Assembly: GCA_024220505.1 (NCBI GenBank)
Contig: JAKZZE010000001.1
Coordinates: 310,001 to 374,000, forward strand
Direction: 5' to 3'
DNA from: Rhizopus arrhizus
Taxonomy: Eukaryota; Mucoromycota; Mucoromycetes; Mucorales; Rhizopodaceae
Length of the DNA: 64,000 nucleotides
Shown: positions 32,108 through 44,625 of the stretch, piece after piece
Position numbering within the stretch: the first letter of the stretch is position 1
How the letters are laid out: each line of letters starts with the position of its first letter
Made by a program: the position numbers and the translations under genes
The notes under the pieces: generated by a model
The model's database searches: none
The model's input: only the letters and a program-made list of their open reading frames with translations
Told to the model about the DNA's origin: nothing

Positions 32108-32525
32108 TGGAATTCCGTCTGTTGAGTTTCCATGGTCTTTCTTCGAACGTGATGTGAGATCCTTGCCGTGTTTAGTGAATGTGCCTTTTCATATCTTGAA
32201 ATCTGCTGAATGGCTCCTTTGTTATTGCACGAATGAGATGATTCCAGCCATGTTTGGACCGAATTATGAAAGTGATTTTTTTTTTGCTCATGTTTTCTAT
32301 TGGCTGACAAAGTCGGATTTTGGTCGATAGTCGCCTTTGATTCCTTTTTGATTTTCAAAGCTTATTTTGTATTCAAAAGTTTATCCTTTTCATGGCGATT
32401 CGAATGATATGCTTTTCGGTGTGGTTGGATAACTCTAACAGACGTTATTGAAGAAAATGTAAAAGAAAATAAAGGGAAAGGAAAATAATCAGCTTGACCA
32501 CATTGGAAACTGAATAGACACACGT

Positions 32526-32585
32526 CACAATTTTTTTGCACGATATTGAACTCAAAATCAGCGACTTTACTTTCTGAAATGACTG
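32526..32585 (-). repeat. terminal inverted repeat, right
   Basis: Exact inverted copy of 29055-29114, followed by TA at 32586-32587. Confidence 0.95.
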
Positions 32586-32587
32586 TA

Positions 32588-33864
32588 AGCATAAATTATT
32601 TAATCATAACAGAATAACATTAATATTTCAATCATATTATGATCAAGACTTGTATATTTCTTTTGCACACCGTCTTTGTTGCGTGGATCAATAATGATAA
32701 TTTTCATACCTTGACTACAACACTATATGGACTGAAACTGTTTCTACAGTTTGCTTGATCTTTTCATTATACCTTGTCAAAGAAAAAATTATTTAAATTT
32801 TGAACTGTTATGGTTTCAAAATCATAGAATTGTGAATCCTTTTTTTTTTTTTTTGTTGTTGTTTTGTTTAGTAATGCAGCCAATAGCATATCTCTTTCCT
32901 ATACAATCTGCATTTTGTTTTTTTAATACCGGCCTCACTATAGTTTTAAATGTGTTTGAACCTCAATTTAACTTCATTCGGGTTATCATCACTATTATTC
33001 ACCTCTGCTAAGTGAATATGGTTTACGGACGTAATAGTAGACTGTTTGTAAATTGTAGTAATGTACGACAGATGTAACGTTCATCATAAATCTACCCTCT
33101 AAAGTAAGGCTTCCCGCAGAATTTATAAGAATTTCCTATTAGAGTTAGATATTCTTAAATATCATACTTTTTGCTTTAATCTCGTTTATATGAGGAGCAT
33201 TCGCCTAACAAATGTGTTGTTTTCCCTTGGCACTAGCAGCAGAACATCAAAACTTCTTTTGGAAAAATTGATCGGATGCTGTATCTGCATGTTTCTACTT
33301 CAGGACACACTTAAGACGATTATGAAAGAGGGAAAAAGAAAGAAGGATTGTACATTACATAATAAGTAGTTACTTAGGTTGGTTGTCACTGTCCCCTTTA
33401 ACCTTGTATATTCTCCGGTGATGATCACACACCAACTTATAAGGAATATATACGTTTGTGATAAATTTGTAGATGTAAAGGATATAATAATTATGTGCGC
33501 GTCTGAATTAGTGGAAGTGATGTGTCGGTCGCACCTATTAAAATTCAGTTGGATCTGGAGCCAAAGGACTGAATTAGACGCTTGTTTGATAACAGAAGAC
33601 GCCAGAGATGAGGAAATTGATACTTGCTTGATCTACGTTACTGTCCATTAAACTTGGCATCATTTGTATAGTAACAGCTTTTACCAAGATGTCTTGTGAA
33701 AAATAAATTTGTATAGGGGGACATTTCGCTATTTAAAGTCATTGATGATGAGGGATCTCTTTTTACGTTCAACAATATGATAAGCATTACTTTTAATGTA
33801 CGCCAAATGAACGGATAAACTCTACAGCTATGGTATACTTTTAAAGACATCAATAAGAGCATGT

Positions 33865-33899
<35 letters not shown>

Positions 33900-34921
33900 G
33901 CTTTTAATCTATTTTCAGTCAGCAGTCTGATGAAGAGAGTTTCTTAAACTTGGTAGACATTTCGTTGACATTTAGACATACTTATGAGACAAGATAAAAA
34001 ACATGGAGTAAAGCATAAACTCTTTTTGAAAACACAAATTTTAGCCATAAGAATTATAACAGAAACTCTGCTTTAGTAATATTAAAAAGTGTTTTGACTG
34101 CCAGCTGTTTAGTGCACGAAATTACAGGCATGATAAATACAAAATGATGAGGCTAATATTAGCGATAGCTTTGTTTTTTTTTGTTGTTGTTCAAATATAA
34201 AGTAAATTATCAGTGACTGGTTGCTGCGTATAATTTCCGAAGTACATGTTATATCATCTTTTAAGAGCACATGTTAAAATGGTTTGACTGTAAACACACA
34301 TTTAAAACAGGGTTTTTGGTTGAACCCCCAGCCGAAAGCTTACGGAGGTAGATCATCTGAAAGATATTAATCTCATAAACAATTGATGTATTAAGAGTAA
34401 TGACTGAAAAATGTATTCATCCTAGCATTATAAACCAGCCTTAACCATTTTATAATTCACAGATTTAGATAGTGTTTCTAGGAGATCAGCATAGTCGTGT
34501 TCATTAAGCATATTCTCTAGCATAGTTCATATCATTGTAGCATGTTCAAGGATATATTATAGATAATTCCTTCAACAGTATTGGATAAAAATCTGGAATG
34601 GAATAAACATCCTCCTGTATTGTGACAGCAAGCAGATCATATATTGGTGTTTGAATAGCAATGTATTTTTAAATATAGATTTGTGAACAAAGACGCTGCT
34701 GTGTGGTATGCTCTCGTATCTTCATATCAATTATGTGAAATCGATTTATGGTAATGGGTTAACATTTGCATGACAATGAATTAATTGTATGCATTTAAGA
34801 TGAAACATAGTTAAAGAAATCGGCTTGTATAACCCTTGATTTGTTTGGAATAAGCTTAAATACCGTGCATTTTTACATTTAACAGTGAGTCAACTTTCTC
34901 TTTTCTCTCGATTGAACAAAA
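32588..34921. other. long intergenic region
   Basis: About 2.3 kb, AT-rich, with a 30-base T run at 33867-33896. A 90-codon open stretch at 33379-33651 has no recognised motif or splice support. A TTAAATACC TATA-like box lies about 60 bases before the next gene. Confidence 0.5.
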
Positions 34922-35182
34922 ATGAACATATTCAACATTAAATCATTAATTTTGACCCTTTGCTTCTTGGTTGCTTGTACATTGGCTGAATGGGTAAGAT
35001 GTGGATTAAAATTCTCTGCTACAGAGGATTGTTGTAAAGAAGCTACCGGTACAAAAGAAACTCACTACTGCTGGGGCGATATGCGTTACCATTGTGACGT
35101 TGGTAAATATCATGGCGCTAAATGGAAAAAATTTACAGACTGCTGTGAAGATAAGGACACCTCGCCACGAACATGCCCATAA
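34922..35182 (+). CDS. small secreted cysteine-rich protein
   Basis: A single-exon 86-residue protein. A signal peptide of about 22 residues (IKSLILTLCFLVACTLA) precedes a mature part of about 64 residues with eight cysteines. Their spacing is C-x9-CC-x11-C-x7-C-x14-CC-x9-C, close to that of small secreted fungal effectors or defence peptides. Four disulfides are possible. The ATG sits in an AAAATG context shortly after a TATA-like box and a CT-rich stretch, as in other genes here. Function is unknown. It could be an antimicrobial or host-interaction protein, but no family is assigned. Confidence 0.75.
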   Translation: MNIFNIKSLILTLCFLVACTLAEWVRCGLKFSATEDCCKEATGTKETHYCWGDMRYHCDVGKYHGAKWKKFTDCCEDKDTSPRTCP

Positions 35183-36499
35183 GTATCATATGTTTGTATA
35201 ATGAAGATGAAATATATGTCTATATGTTGGCTTAGGTAGCCTAAATCATTTTTTCATTCCTAAAAAAAAATAAATATGTCATTAAAAGCTTAAAATTGCA
35301 TAAAAAGTACGACCCGTTTGCAACATATAAAAACTGCATTAAATTGACATTGTTAATTCTTGATTTCATGCATTCCTATTCAAGGATATGAAAAAAATTA
35401 GAAGTTCTATTATTTGCAATTTTATAAGATCATATTCTCATAACACTTTTTTGTTTGTTGTATGAATAGAGAGCCATAAGCAAAGGCTATTTGCGTTTCT
35501 TGTAAAATAAAATAAAGAAGAAGACTTATTCCAATTGTGTTTATGTGCCTTTGATTATTTCTTGCAGCTAAATTTCTTTCTGAAAATATGGGCTTTGTTA
35601 GGTTGGACTCTAACTTATGGAGTGCAGATGCCATCCATGCTAATTAGGGCAACAATCTCAAGTGATGTAAAGAAAGTCTATCGCAGCAAAATTCACTATG
35701 TCAAATGAGCATTATAGACACAAGGTACTGGTATCTCTTATATTATATAGAAAGAAGCTTAAGTTTGCGGATTACTGTATTTTAAGCTTAAGTGTTACCA
35801 AAAATGACTAACAGTAAGTGTACTTGATCCTTCCACCCTAAAGTTTGGCAATTTATTATTCACAAGTCCCGAACGAATCATGTTATTCTTTAAAATACGC
35901 TTATAACCATCAAAATTGAGCACAAAGGAATATAACTGTTAGATTCAAACCCACATGAATCAAATTCAAGACATGTTATTTGATCCCATAGAATTTGAAA
36001 AATGATGATGGCTTAATCTTCCAATATACTCTCTATTCTCTTTGGTATAATATACATGTTTTTATTAGGTTCGGGACTTAGCTCTGTAAGCAAGAAATAA
36101 ACAGTTTCAAAGAATTAGTATTCAAAAAGGTAATGTGTATAGATGGCTAATAAAAGGTCAGTATAATTTTTACTTGCTGTTGAAATTAAAGGAGTATCAG
36201 GATTCCATGTACACCATTTAAAGTTGTGATAGCAAAATACATAAAAAGTAAAATAAGAACAATAATTAACGCAAAGCACAATCTATTGAATTGACAGTAA
36301 GAAATTCAAATAGCTTGATTGCTTGAATCTATAGGTAAGATTCATAAAGCCTTTTCAGGTCTTTATATATATACATATATATATATGTATATATATAAAT
36401 GCTTGCTTTTTTAACAATTTCCAATTTTTTATTTTATAATATTAATAGGAAATACACATTAGAAAAGTGTTTATGTACAAAACATGAAATAACAAAATT
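35183..36499. other. intergenic region
   Basis: No supported gene. A TA-rich palindromic microsatellite lies at about 36363-36400, and a short minus-strand open stretch at 35422-35634 has no recognised features. Confidence 0.5.
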
Positions 36500-37469
36500 T
36501 TACAAGACTTGGGCAGCATGAGCTACACCTTCACTGTACCATACGATAATGCCTTTTCTTAATTCCTTTTGCCATAAGACCCCTTTATATTGAAAGGTCC
36601 AAAAGCTCCAAAAGGCAATCATAATAAGACCACCTACAGTACTTATCCACAACAGCTTGATGATATGATGGAATTGTAATAAATATTTGAAGGCAAATCC
36701 ATCCATGTAAGCCAAGCTGATATAGACCAAACCCCAAAAGCTACCAGTACCCAGCAGGCACCAAATGCGAAAAGCTAATAGACGAACACTACCAAGCTCC
36801 CAAAGACGAAGAGATCGATTCGTTTCAAGATGTTGTGAAGAGTTTAAATTTTGATCCAATCGACTCACAAACTCCCAAACAATGATTCCCCAAGCATTTC
36901 TTCTTTCAATCATTAGCAACCAAAACAATAAAGTCGCTGGGTTTGAAAAATCGCTGGTTGCAAGTCTTTCAGAAAATAAAAATTTTCCTAGCAGCCAACC
37001 AGTGCAGTACAACCATGTGCCATACACAACACAATGTCGCTCAATATAAAGCCAATCAAAAACATGTGCTGTTAGATGAGATAAGTGAAATAATAGATGG
37101 AATATACTGAAAATAGGTGGGAATGTTTGTGCCCAAGGAAATGGTTGACGAAGAATTGTGTAAATGGATAAAACTATAATGGATAAGCTGAGGGTATATG
37201 TTAACTTGGAATAAGAAATTTGTCTAATAAAACGTGTCAACAAGTCTATTTTTTTTTGTTTCCCTTTTCTTTTCTTTTTTTTTTTACAATGTGCGATTGC
37301 TTTTTAATATAGGAATTTCAGATTCATGTGTTGAATGAGGAAACTCTTTATTGTTATTGTTCGGCCTATCGTCTGTGTGGTAACCTTCATCGGTTGAGCA
37401 AGAATCAAATGAACGTTTTTCTGGTTTCCAAGTAATTTTTGGAAAATTATCGCGACGATTATCTGTCAT
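36500..37469 (-). CDS. multipass membrane protein of unknown function
   Basis: Exon 37469-37288 joins 37223-36500 in phase, giving 301 residues. The first 60 residues are hydrophilic and Asn/Ser/Asp-rich (MTDNRRDNFPKITWKPEKRS), probably cytosolic. Five or six hydrophobic segments follow: TYTLSLSIIVLSIYTIL, FPPIFSIFHLLFHLSHL, VVYGTWLYCTGWLLGKFLF, LLFWLLMIERRNAWGIIVW, GSFWGLVYISLAYMDGF and LWISTVGGLIMIAFWSFW. The tail is short. I do not recognise the family. An ATG upstream of the intron decides the start; without exon 1 the longer exon has no ATG at its beginning. Confidence 0.72.
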
Positions 37470-38304
37470 TATTGTTGTTTACATGTAAAAAAAAAAAAAA
37501 GAAAAAGAAAAAAAAAATCAAGGAATACAAAAGCTTTTTTGACACGTGAATTTTAATGTTATATCTGAGCACATGAAATTCAACATCCTTCCATGGTAAC
37601 ACCATGGAAACCCATTTGGTTTTCTTTTTTTTCCTTATGCGCCTCAAATCCAATCTAAACTGATCTTTGATTTTCCATTTATTATTTTTGAAATGTGAAA
37701 AAGATAAAGAAAAAAGCAATTTTAAATTATTCTGACAGCATTTTCCTCAGCCATTTTCCATTGAAAGAAATCCATAAAGAGATTAGAAGCGGAATAAAAC
37801 TGGCATTTTATCAGAAAATACTAGTCTGTCGGTTGCCAGACGACGCAGTTGACATTACCAATCAATAAAAATAGTCAGTAATGTATCCTGTCTTTTCGAG
37901 CATGGGGATTATAAGCTGATGATTTGGAAGGAAGAAGATATCTTTCTGGATTAAATTGATGGCAATCTTACAAGCGGAATTCGATAGACTTACTAAGTGA
38001 AGCTTTGTAGTTGCAGCAAAGAAGTACTAAGTTGAGAACGTATCACGATAGTATATTATGTAGTACCTTGAATATGTAAGGACAACGACGCCCTGAATAA
38101 GATTAACAAATATAAGGTGATACTTTTGAGAATTCTATTGAAAATGACAAAAAAAAACTTTTTTTAGGGGATAAAACCATATGCGAATATATTTATAAGC
38201 TGCAAATGTTTATTCGATTTAATAAAAAATTATTAATTAAAGCGTGTTATTAATTTAACGCCCATATATTCGTAGGCGTTTATAAGCGATAATTTGAGAA
38301 ATCC
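37470..38304. other. intergenic region
   Basis: AT-rich, with A-rich runs near 37487-37517. No gene recognised. Confidence 0.5.
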
Positions 38305-41300
38305 TTACGAAGACAAAGGTTTCTTTTTAGGCTCCCTAACATTTGTTAGCACTGCGTTTGCTGATTGCGGAGCAAACTTTTTGATAGCTGCAATTAACTC
38401 GGGGAATCTCAAGGGTTTAGTCACATATTCATCCTATTGTGAATATAGAGTATATGAGTGTCATTGATCAAACATACTGTATTTATCATCATTTACCATT
38501 CCTGACTGTAAACATTTTTCACGATCACCAATCATTGCATGGGCAGTAAGGGCAATGATAGGAACACGAGTATGACAGCCTGATATATTCTCTATCTCTC
38601 GGATCTTTTGCGTTGCCTCAAATCCGCCCATGATAGGCATCTGAACGTCCATCAAGATCATGTCGTAATTTCTATTTTCAAATGCTTCAACAGCCATCTT
38701 ACCATTGGACACAATCTCTACTTTATGTCCAAACTTCTCCAAGATACGTACAGCCAGCTTTTGATTAACAATGTTGTCTTCTGCTAATAGGATGTCAAGA
38801 GGCATAGGTATGGAAGAATCATTAGGTGCAGCTGCGTGGCTTTCAAGAGCAGGAAGTAAGGTATATGCAAGATCAGATACAGTAATTGTTGAATTGATAT
38901 ATCCTGTAATACCCAAGTCAATACACAGTTTCATGTTAAGACGAAGGACCTCGGGTGCAATCAAAATTATGGGAGTGTATCTCAAACGAAGGGCTTCTCG
39001 AAGCTTTTCAGCACAATCTATGTCATCAACAATGACAGTATCGAAAATAAGTGGCTGGCCATTTTTTCCGACAAGTTTATCTGCTTCTAATATATCTGTG
39101 ATTCGATAAGGTAAAAGCCCAAGTTGTTGAAGTTTAGGAGCGACATCAATCCTATCGCCTTGACTATCAAGAAATAAAATATTTCTTCCTTTAAATTTCT
39201 TCATTTTTTCGAGTGCACCCTTTACTTCCATTGTATAGCGCTTAAAATTGAGAGTAAAGTAAAATTGCGATCCCTTTCCATAAGTTGACTTGACCCATAA
39301 ATCACCTCCCATTAGCTTGACAAGACTTTTAGAGATACTCAATCCGAGGCCTGTTCCTCCATATTCTCGACTGATGAAGAGAAGAAAGGTGTAAATAGAA
39401 TTGTATAATACAAACGATATTAAATGAGCTTACGTGGTGCTACCATCAGCTTGACAAAATGTTTCAAAAATTAAGTTTAGCTTTTCTTCCTGAATACCAA
39501 TTCCAGTGTCCTTGACACACACCTCCAAAACCACATTGTCGCCTTTGAATTCAACAATATGTACCTCTAATGATACTTCTCCTTTGGTAGTAAACTTGAT
39601 TGCATTACCAATCAAGTTAGTAATCACTTGTCTTAACCGAAGAGGATCGCCGACGAGCTGATCAGGGATAGCGCAATCAACATTATAGATTAAATCAAGC
39701 TTCTTTTGATTTGCCTTTACAGCAAGTGTCTTGAGCACACTAAAGATGGCAGAACGAAGTGAGAAGGGAATTGTCTCAAAGGTCATACGGCCAGCCTCAA
39801 TTTTAGAAATATCCAAGATATCATCAATAATACTAAGTAAGCTGTTGGCAAGACTAGATACTATCATCAGGTTTTCTCTCTGCTGACGATTAAGCTCTGT
39901 TTCCAAAGTTAATGAAGTCATACCAATAATACCATTCATAGGCGTCCTAATCTCGTGGCTCATATTTGCTAAAAACTCACTCTTTGAACGGTTTGCCAGT
40001 TCTGCAGCCTCTCTTGCTGACCTGTTCTTTTGAATAGCATCTCTTAAGGAATTAACCATTTGATTGATTTTAGTTTTAAGTGAATCCATTTCACCAGAGG
40101 CTTCAACTGTGATTAATCTTGAGAAATCGTTTTCGGTAGCAGCAGCGGAAATTTGAGCAAATGCACGGACTTGCGTAGTTAAATTGGAAGCCATCGTATT
40201 CACATTACTTGTAATATCACGCCAAAGACCTTGAATGTCTTCTACTTGGGCTTGTACACCAAGTTTTCCTTCTGTACCAACCTCCATACATACACGTGTT
40301 ACTTCAGATGCAAATGAGCTAAGTTGATCCACCATCGTATTAATCGTCGTCTTCAACTCAGCTATTTCCCCATGTACTTCAACCTCAATCTTTTTCGATA
40401 AGTCTCCCTGGGCTACGGCTTTACAGACCGCGGCAATGGATCTCAGTTGATCAGTTAAATTACTTGCCATCAAGTTCACATTGTCCGTCAAGTCCTTCCA
40501 GGTACCATCAACGCCAATGATCGTAGCCTGACCACCTAGCTTGCCCTCAGTACCTACCTCACGAGCCACACGGGTGACCTCAGACGCAAAAACACGAAGC
40601 TGATCGACCATACTATTAACAGTAATCTTGAGCTCAAGGATTTCACCACGAGTTTCTACATCAATCTTTTTGGAAAGGTCACCTCTTGCCACAGCCTTTG
40701 TCACCTCAGCAATTGAACGTACTTGAGTCGTCAGATTTGCAGCCATGATGTTTACGTTTTCTGTAAGCTCGTTCCATGTACCAGCTACATCTTTAACAAC
40801 CGCTTGACCGCCCAGTCGACCCTCAGTACCCACTTCTTTAGCCATACGAGTCACTTCAGATGCAAACACACGAAGCTGGTCCACCATGGCATTTACAACA
40901 TTTTTGAGCTCCAAGATTTCACCGTCAGATTCAACCTCGATCTTTTTGGACAAGTCGCCTAAGGCAACAGCTTTGGTTACTTCAGCTATCGAACGCACTT
41001 GACTGGTCAAGTTTGCAGCCATTTGATTTACGTTATCAGTTAGACCCTTCCATGTACCGTCCACGTTTGGTACAAGAGCTTGACCACCCAGTTTTCCTTC
41101 AGTACCCACCTCTTTGGCCACACGAGTCACTTCTGAGGCAAATACATTTAGCTGACCCACCATGCTATTTACGATATTTTTGAGCTCGAGGATTTCTCCC
41201 CCGGATTCTACCTCGATCTTTTTGGACAAGTCACCTAAAGCCACGGCCTTTGTGACTTCAGCAATAGATCGGACCTGACTAGTTAAGTTGGCAGCCATCT

Positions 41301-44300
41301 GGTTCACATTGACCGTCAAATCCTTCCATGTGCCAGCAACATCTTTAACAACGGCCTGGCCGCCCAATCGACCCTCGGTTCCTACTTCACGAGCCACACG
41401 GGTGACCTCAGATGCAAACACACGAAGCTGATCGACCATAGCATTCACAACATTCTTGAGCTCTAGGATCTCACCGTCAGACTCTACCTCGATCTTTTTA
41501 GAAAGATCACCTAAAGCAACAGCCTTTGTGACCTCAGCAATGGACCGCACCTGGCTAGTTAAATTAGCAGCCATCTGGTTCACGTTGTCCGTCAGCCCTT
41601 TCCAGGTGCCATCCACATTAGGAACTAAGGCTTGACCGCCCAGCTTGCCTTCTGTACCCACTTCTTTGGCCACACGGGTCACTTCAGACGCAAACACCCG
41701 AAGCTGATCCACCATGTTATTCACCGTGTCCTTCAATTCACGAATCTCACCTCCTGATTCGACATCAATCTTCTTGGACAAATCCCCCAAGGCCACAGCC
41801 TTGGTCACTTCAGCAATTGAACGCACTTGAGTTGTCAAGTTGGCAGCCATCATGTTGACATTGTCTGTGAGATCTTTCCATGTGCCTGCCACGTTAGGCA
41901 CATCAGCTTGTCCACCCAGTTTTCCTTCTGTACCCACTTCCTTGGAAACACGAGTCACTTCAGATGCAAACACGCGCAGCTGGTCCACCATGTTATTCAC
42001 AACATTCTTGAGCTCTAGGATCTCACCATCAGACTCTACCTCGATCTTTTTAGACAAGTCACCAAGGGCAACAGCTTTGGTCACTTCAGCAATCGAACGC
42101 ACTTGGTCAGTGAGATTAGCAGCCATCTGGTTCACGTTATCCGTCAGACCTTTCCAGGTGCCCCCAATGTTGGGCACTAGGGCTTGACCGCCCAGCTTGC
42201 CTTCTGTGCCTACTTCTTTGGCCACACGGGTCACTTCAGACGCAAACACGTTCAACTGATCCACCATGCTGTTCACTGTGTTCTTCAAGTCCAAGATTTC
42301 ACCACTGGTCTCGACGTGAATCTTTTTAGACAGGTCACCTGTTGCTACCGCCTTGGTGACTTCCGCAATCGATCTGACCTGAGTGGTTAGGTTTGCGGCC
42401 ATGGTGTTCACATTGTCCGTCAGTCCTTTCCAGGTGCCGCTCACATTGGGCACAAAGGCTTCACCGCCCAGCTTGCCTTCGGTGCCCACCTCACGAGCGA
42501 CACGAGTCACCTCAGATGCAAACACACGAAGTTGATCGACCATGCTATTTACGATATTTTTGAGCTCGAGGATTTCACCCCCGGATTCTACTTCGATCTT
42601 TTTGGACAAGTCACCTAAAGCCACAGCTTGGGTGACGACCTTGATAGAACGCACCTGGGTTGTGAGATTAGATGCCATCGTGTTCACATTATCCGTCAGG
42701 TCCTTCCATGTACCGTCCACGTTGGGTACTCTTGCCTGCCCACCCAGCTTGCCTTCTGTGCCCACTTCTTTGGCCACACGGGTGACTTCAGCAGCAAAAA
42801 CACGGAGTTGGCTGACCATGTCATTCACCGTGTTCTTCAAGTCCAAGATTTCGCCACGGGTCTCGACATCGATCTTTTTGGAAAGGTCACCGAGAGCCAC
42901 GGCCTTGGTGACTTCGGCAATCGAACGGACTTGCGTTGTCAAATTAGCAGCCATGATATTCACATTGTCCGTCAGATCCTTCCAGGCACCACCCACGTCT
43001 TTCACCACAGCCTGACCACCCAGTTTTCCTTCTACACCCACCTCCAAGGAAACTCTCCTTACTTCAGCCGAAAAGTTTGTCAGTTGATCTACCTAGAAAT
43101 AGAAAAAAAAGGGAGGGGATAGGCCGATGGGTTTGATGTTTTCTATTTTCAATTTACCATTTGATTCATTGTGTTTTTTAATTCCAAGATTTCTCCTTGA
43201 GCGTTTGCTGTTACTTTTCTAGACAAATCTCCTTCTGCCACCGCTTTAGCCACGGCAGCAATATCGCGTACTTGACTGGTAATCTTTAGGGCCATCATGT
43301 TCACATTGTCCGTCAAATCCTTCCATGTGCCACCCACGTCTTTCACCACAGCCTGACCGCCCAGCTTTCCTTCGGTACCGACTTCTAATGATACCCTTGT
43401 CACTTCAGTGGCAAAGATAGAAAGCTGATGATGCTATGAGTACAAGAAGAGAGAGCAAGGCTAGCGAGTGTTTACCTGATCTACCATCGTGTTGATCGTA
43501 TTCTTCAAATCGAGCATTTCACCTTTGACTTCCACCTTTACTTTCTTTGTCAGGTCACCGCGAACGACGGCCTTTGAGACATGAGCAATATCACGTACTT
43601 GATTTGTCAAGTTGTCTGCCATTGTATTCACATTGTCCGTCAGTTCTTTCCAGATACCACTGACACCAGCCACCTTGGCTTGAGCACCCAGCTTTCCTTC
43701 AGTACCCACCTCATGAGCCACACGAGTGACTTCAGAAGCAAAAAGATTTAAATGGTTTACTGCAGAAAATAAGCTTAGTTCAGAAGCAGACGGATGATGT
43801 TTTGTTTATTTTACCCATCGTGTTGAATGTGTTTTTCAACATCAGCGTCTCACCGCGTACGGGGACAGTCATGGCCTTGCTGAGATCACCTCTGGCAATC
43901 GCCGTCGAGACATCAGTGATATCTCGTACTTGTTCTAAATGATTTCTTGTCATGCTATTCAGATTTAAAATAAAATCGCGCCAGACGCCCTTGATGGACT
44001 CACAGCATTCTGCTTGAACGCCCAGTTTGCCTTCGATCGCTGTCTCATGAGCGACCTTGGAGACATTGGTTGTGACCAGCTGAAGTTGATCGGCCATGGT
44101 GTTGATAGCATATTTTAATGAATTGATATGTGAATCCTTGATGATGCCGCTGTTTGAATCCGAGTGATGGTCACATGTGATGCGTCGGTTCAATTCACCA
44201 CTGTTGATGGCCAAAGCAACATCGACCGCTTGACTAACACAATCATGGCAGATGAGCAAACACGCTGATTTTGATTCTTTATGAATAGGTGTTAATAAAG

Positions 44301-44625
44301 AATGATTTGTCTTCTTTTTTTGTTTACCGTTGATGATGGATAATGATTGTGTGCTTTCTGAATGGTTTCGAAAATGATGAAGGTCTTGCTGACTGTTTCT
44401 GGTAATAATGGTATCAGCCGTTGGTAGGTACTGTTTCTTATTTGATAGGTTGCATCTTTCTTTTTCAGGTATTAATTGACGCGATGCGATGCTCTTTATT
44501 GCATCCTGTATAATTACAAATGTATCACTGCTTCCTTCGGGTTGTTGAAAGGATAGACAATAATCATAGTTTCCTCGATCAAGGTTCAATATCAATGTCT
44601 TAACTTGTTCCAATATATTATCCAT
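38305..44625 (-). CDS. NIK1: group III hybrid histidine kinase (Nik1/Os-1-like) with extended HAMP array
   Basis: Six exons (44625-43815, 43759-43476, 43424-43158, 43092-39434, 39370-38497, 38433-38305) give 2007 residues. From about residue 150 to 1470 there are about 14-15 repeats of ~92 residues, each a HAMP plus linker (EGKLGGQA..., [45 protein letters not shown]). Related fungal kinases usually have five to nine. No transmembrane helix is seen, fitting a cytosolic osmo-/fungicide sensor. The kinase part has [14 protein letters not shown] (phospho-His at ~1504), then ATPase motifs [17 protein letters not shown] and [12 protein letters not shown] degenerate receiver-like stretch precedes a true receiver (LLAEDN, phospho-Asp in [22 protein letters not shown]). 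It feeds a phosphorelay to a HOG-type MAPK. Confidence 0.95.

Larger units (their letters stand above)
30572..32304. mobile_element. inverted-repeat-bounded cassette carrying a family X gene
   Basis: Sequence starting GCCAATAGAAAACATGAGC followed by an A run at 30572-30600 reappears inverted at 32276-32304. The cassette sits between the transposase and the right end of the host element. The related element at 22.5-23.8 kb has transposase and right-end sequence but no such cassette. This suggests a nested insertion rather than an original part of the transposon. I see no target-site duplication that proves it. Confidence 0.55.
29055..32585 (+). mobile_element. Tc1/mariner-like element with perfect 60-bp ends and an accessory cassette
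   Basis: A 3531-bp element. Its first 60 bases (29055-29114, starting CAGTCATTTCAGAAAGTAAA) are an exact inverted copy of its last 60 (32526-32585). It is flanked by TA on both sides (29053-29054, 32586-32587). It carries a plus-strand IS630/Tc1-type transposase and, facing it, a minus-strand family X gene inside a second pair of inverted repeats (30572-30600 and 32276-32304). The identical ends indicate recent movement, although its own transposase is damaged. Confidence 0.92.

Noticed and set aside
36361..36402. TA-rich palindrome considered as a terminator or origin
   Set aside because: It is a plain TATATA microsatellite with no supporting context.
40723..43122. Several plus-strand open frames opposite the histidine kinase
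   Set aside because: They are antisense shadows of the repetitive HAMP coding sequence and show no independent start or splice signals.
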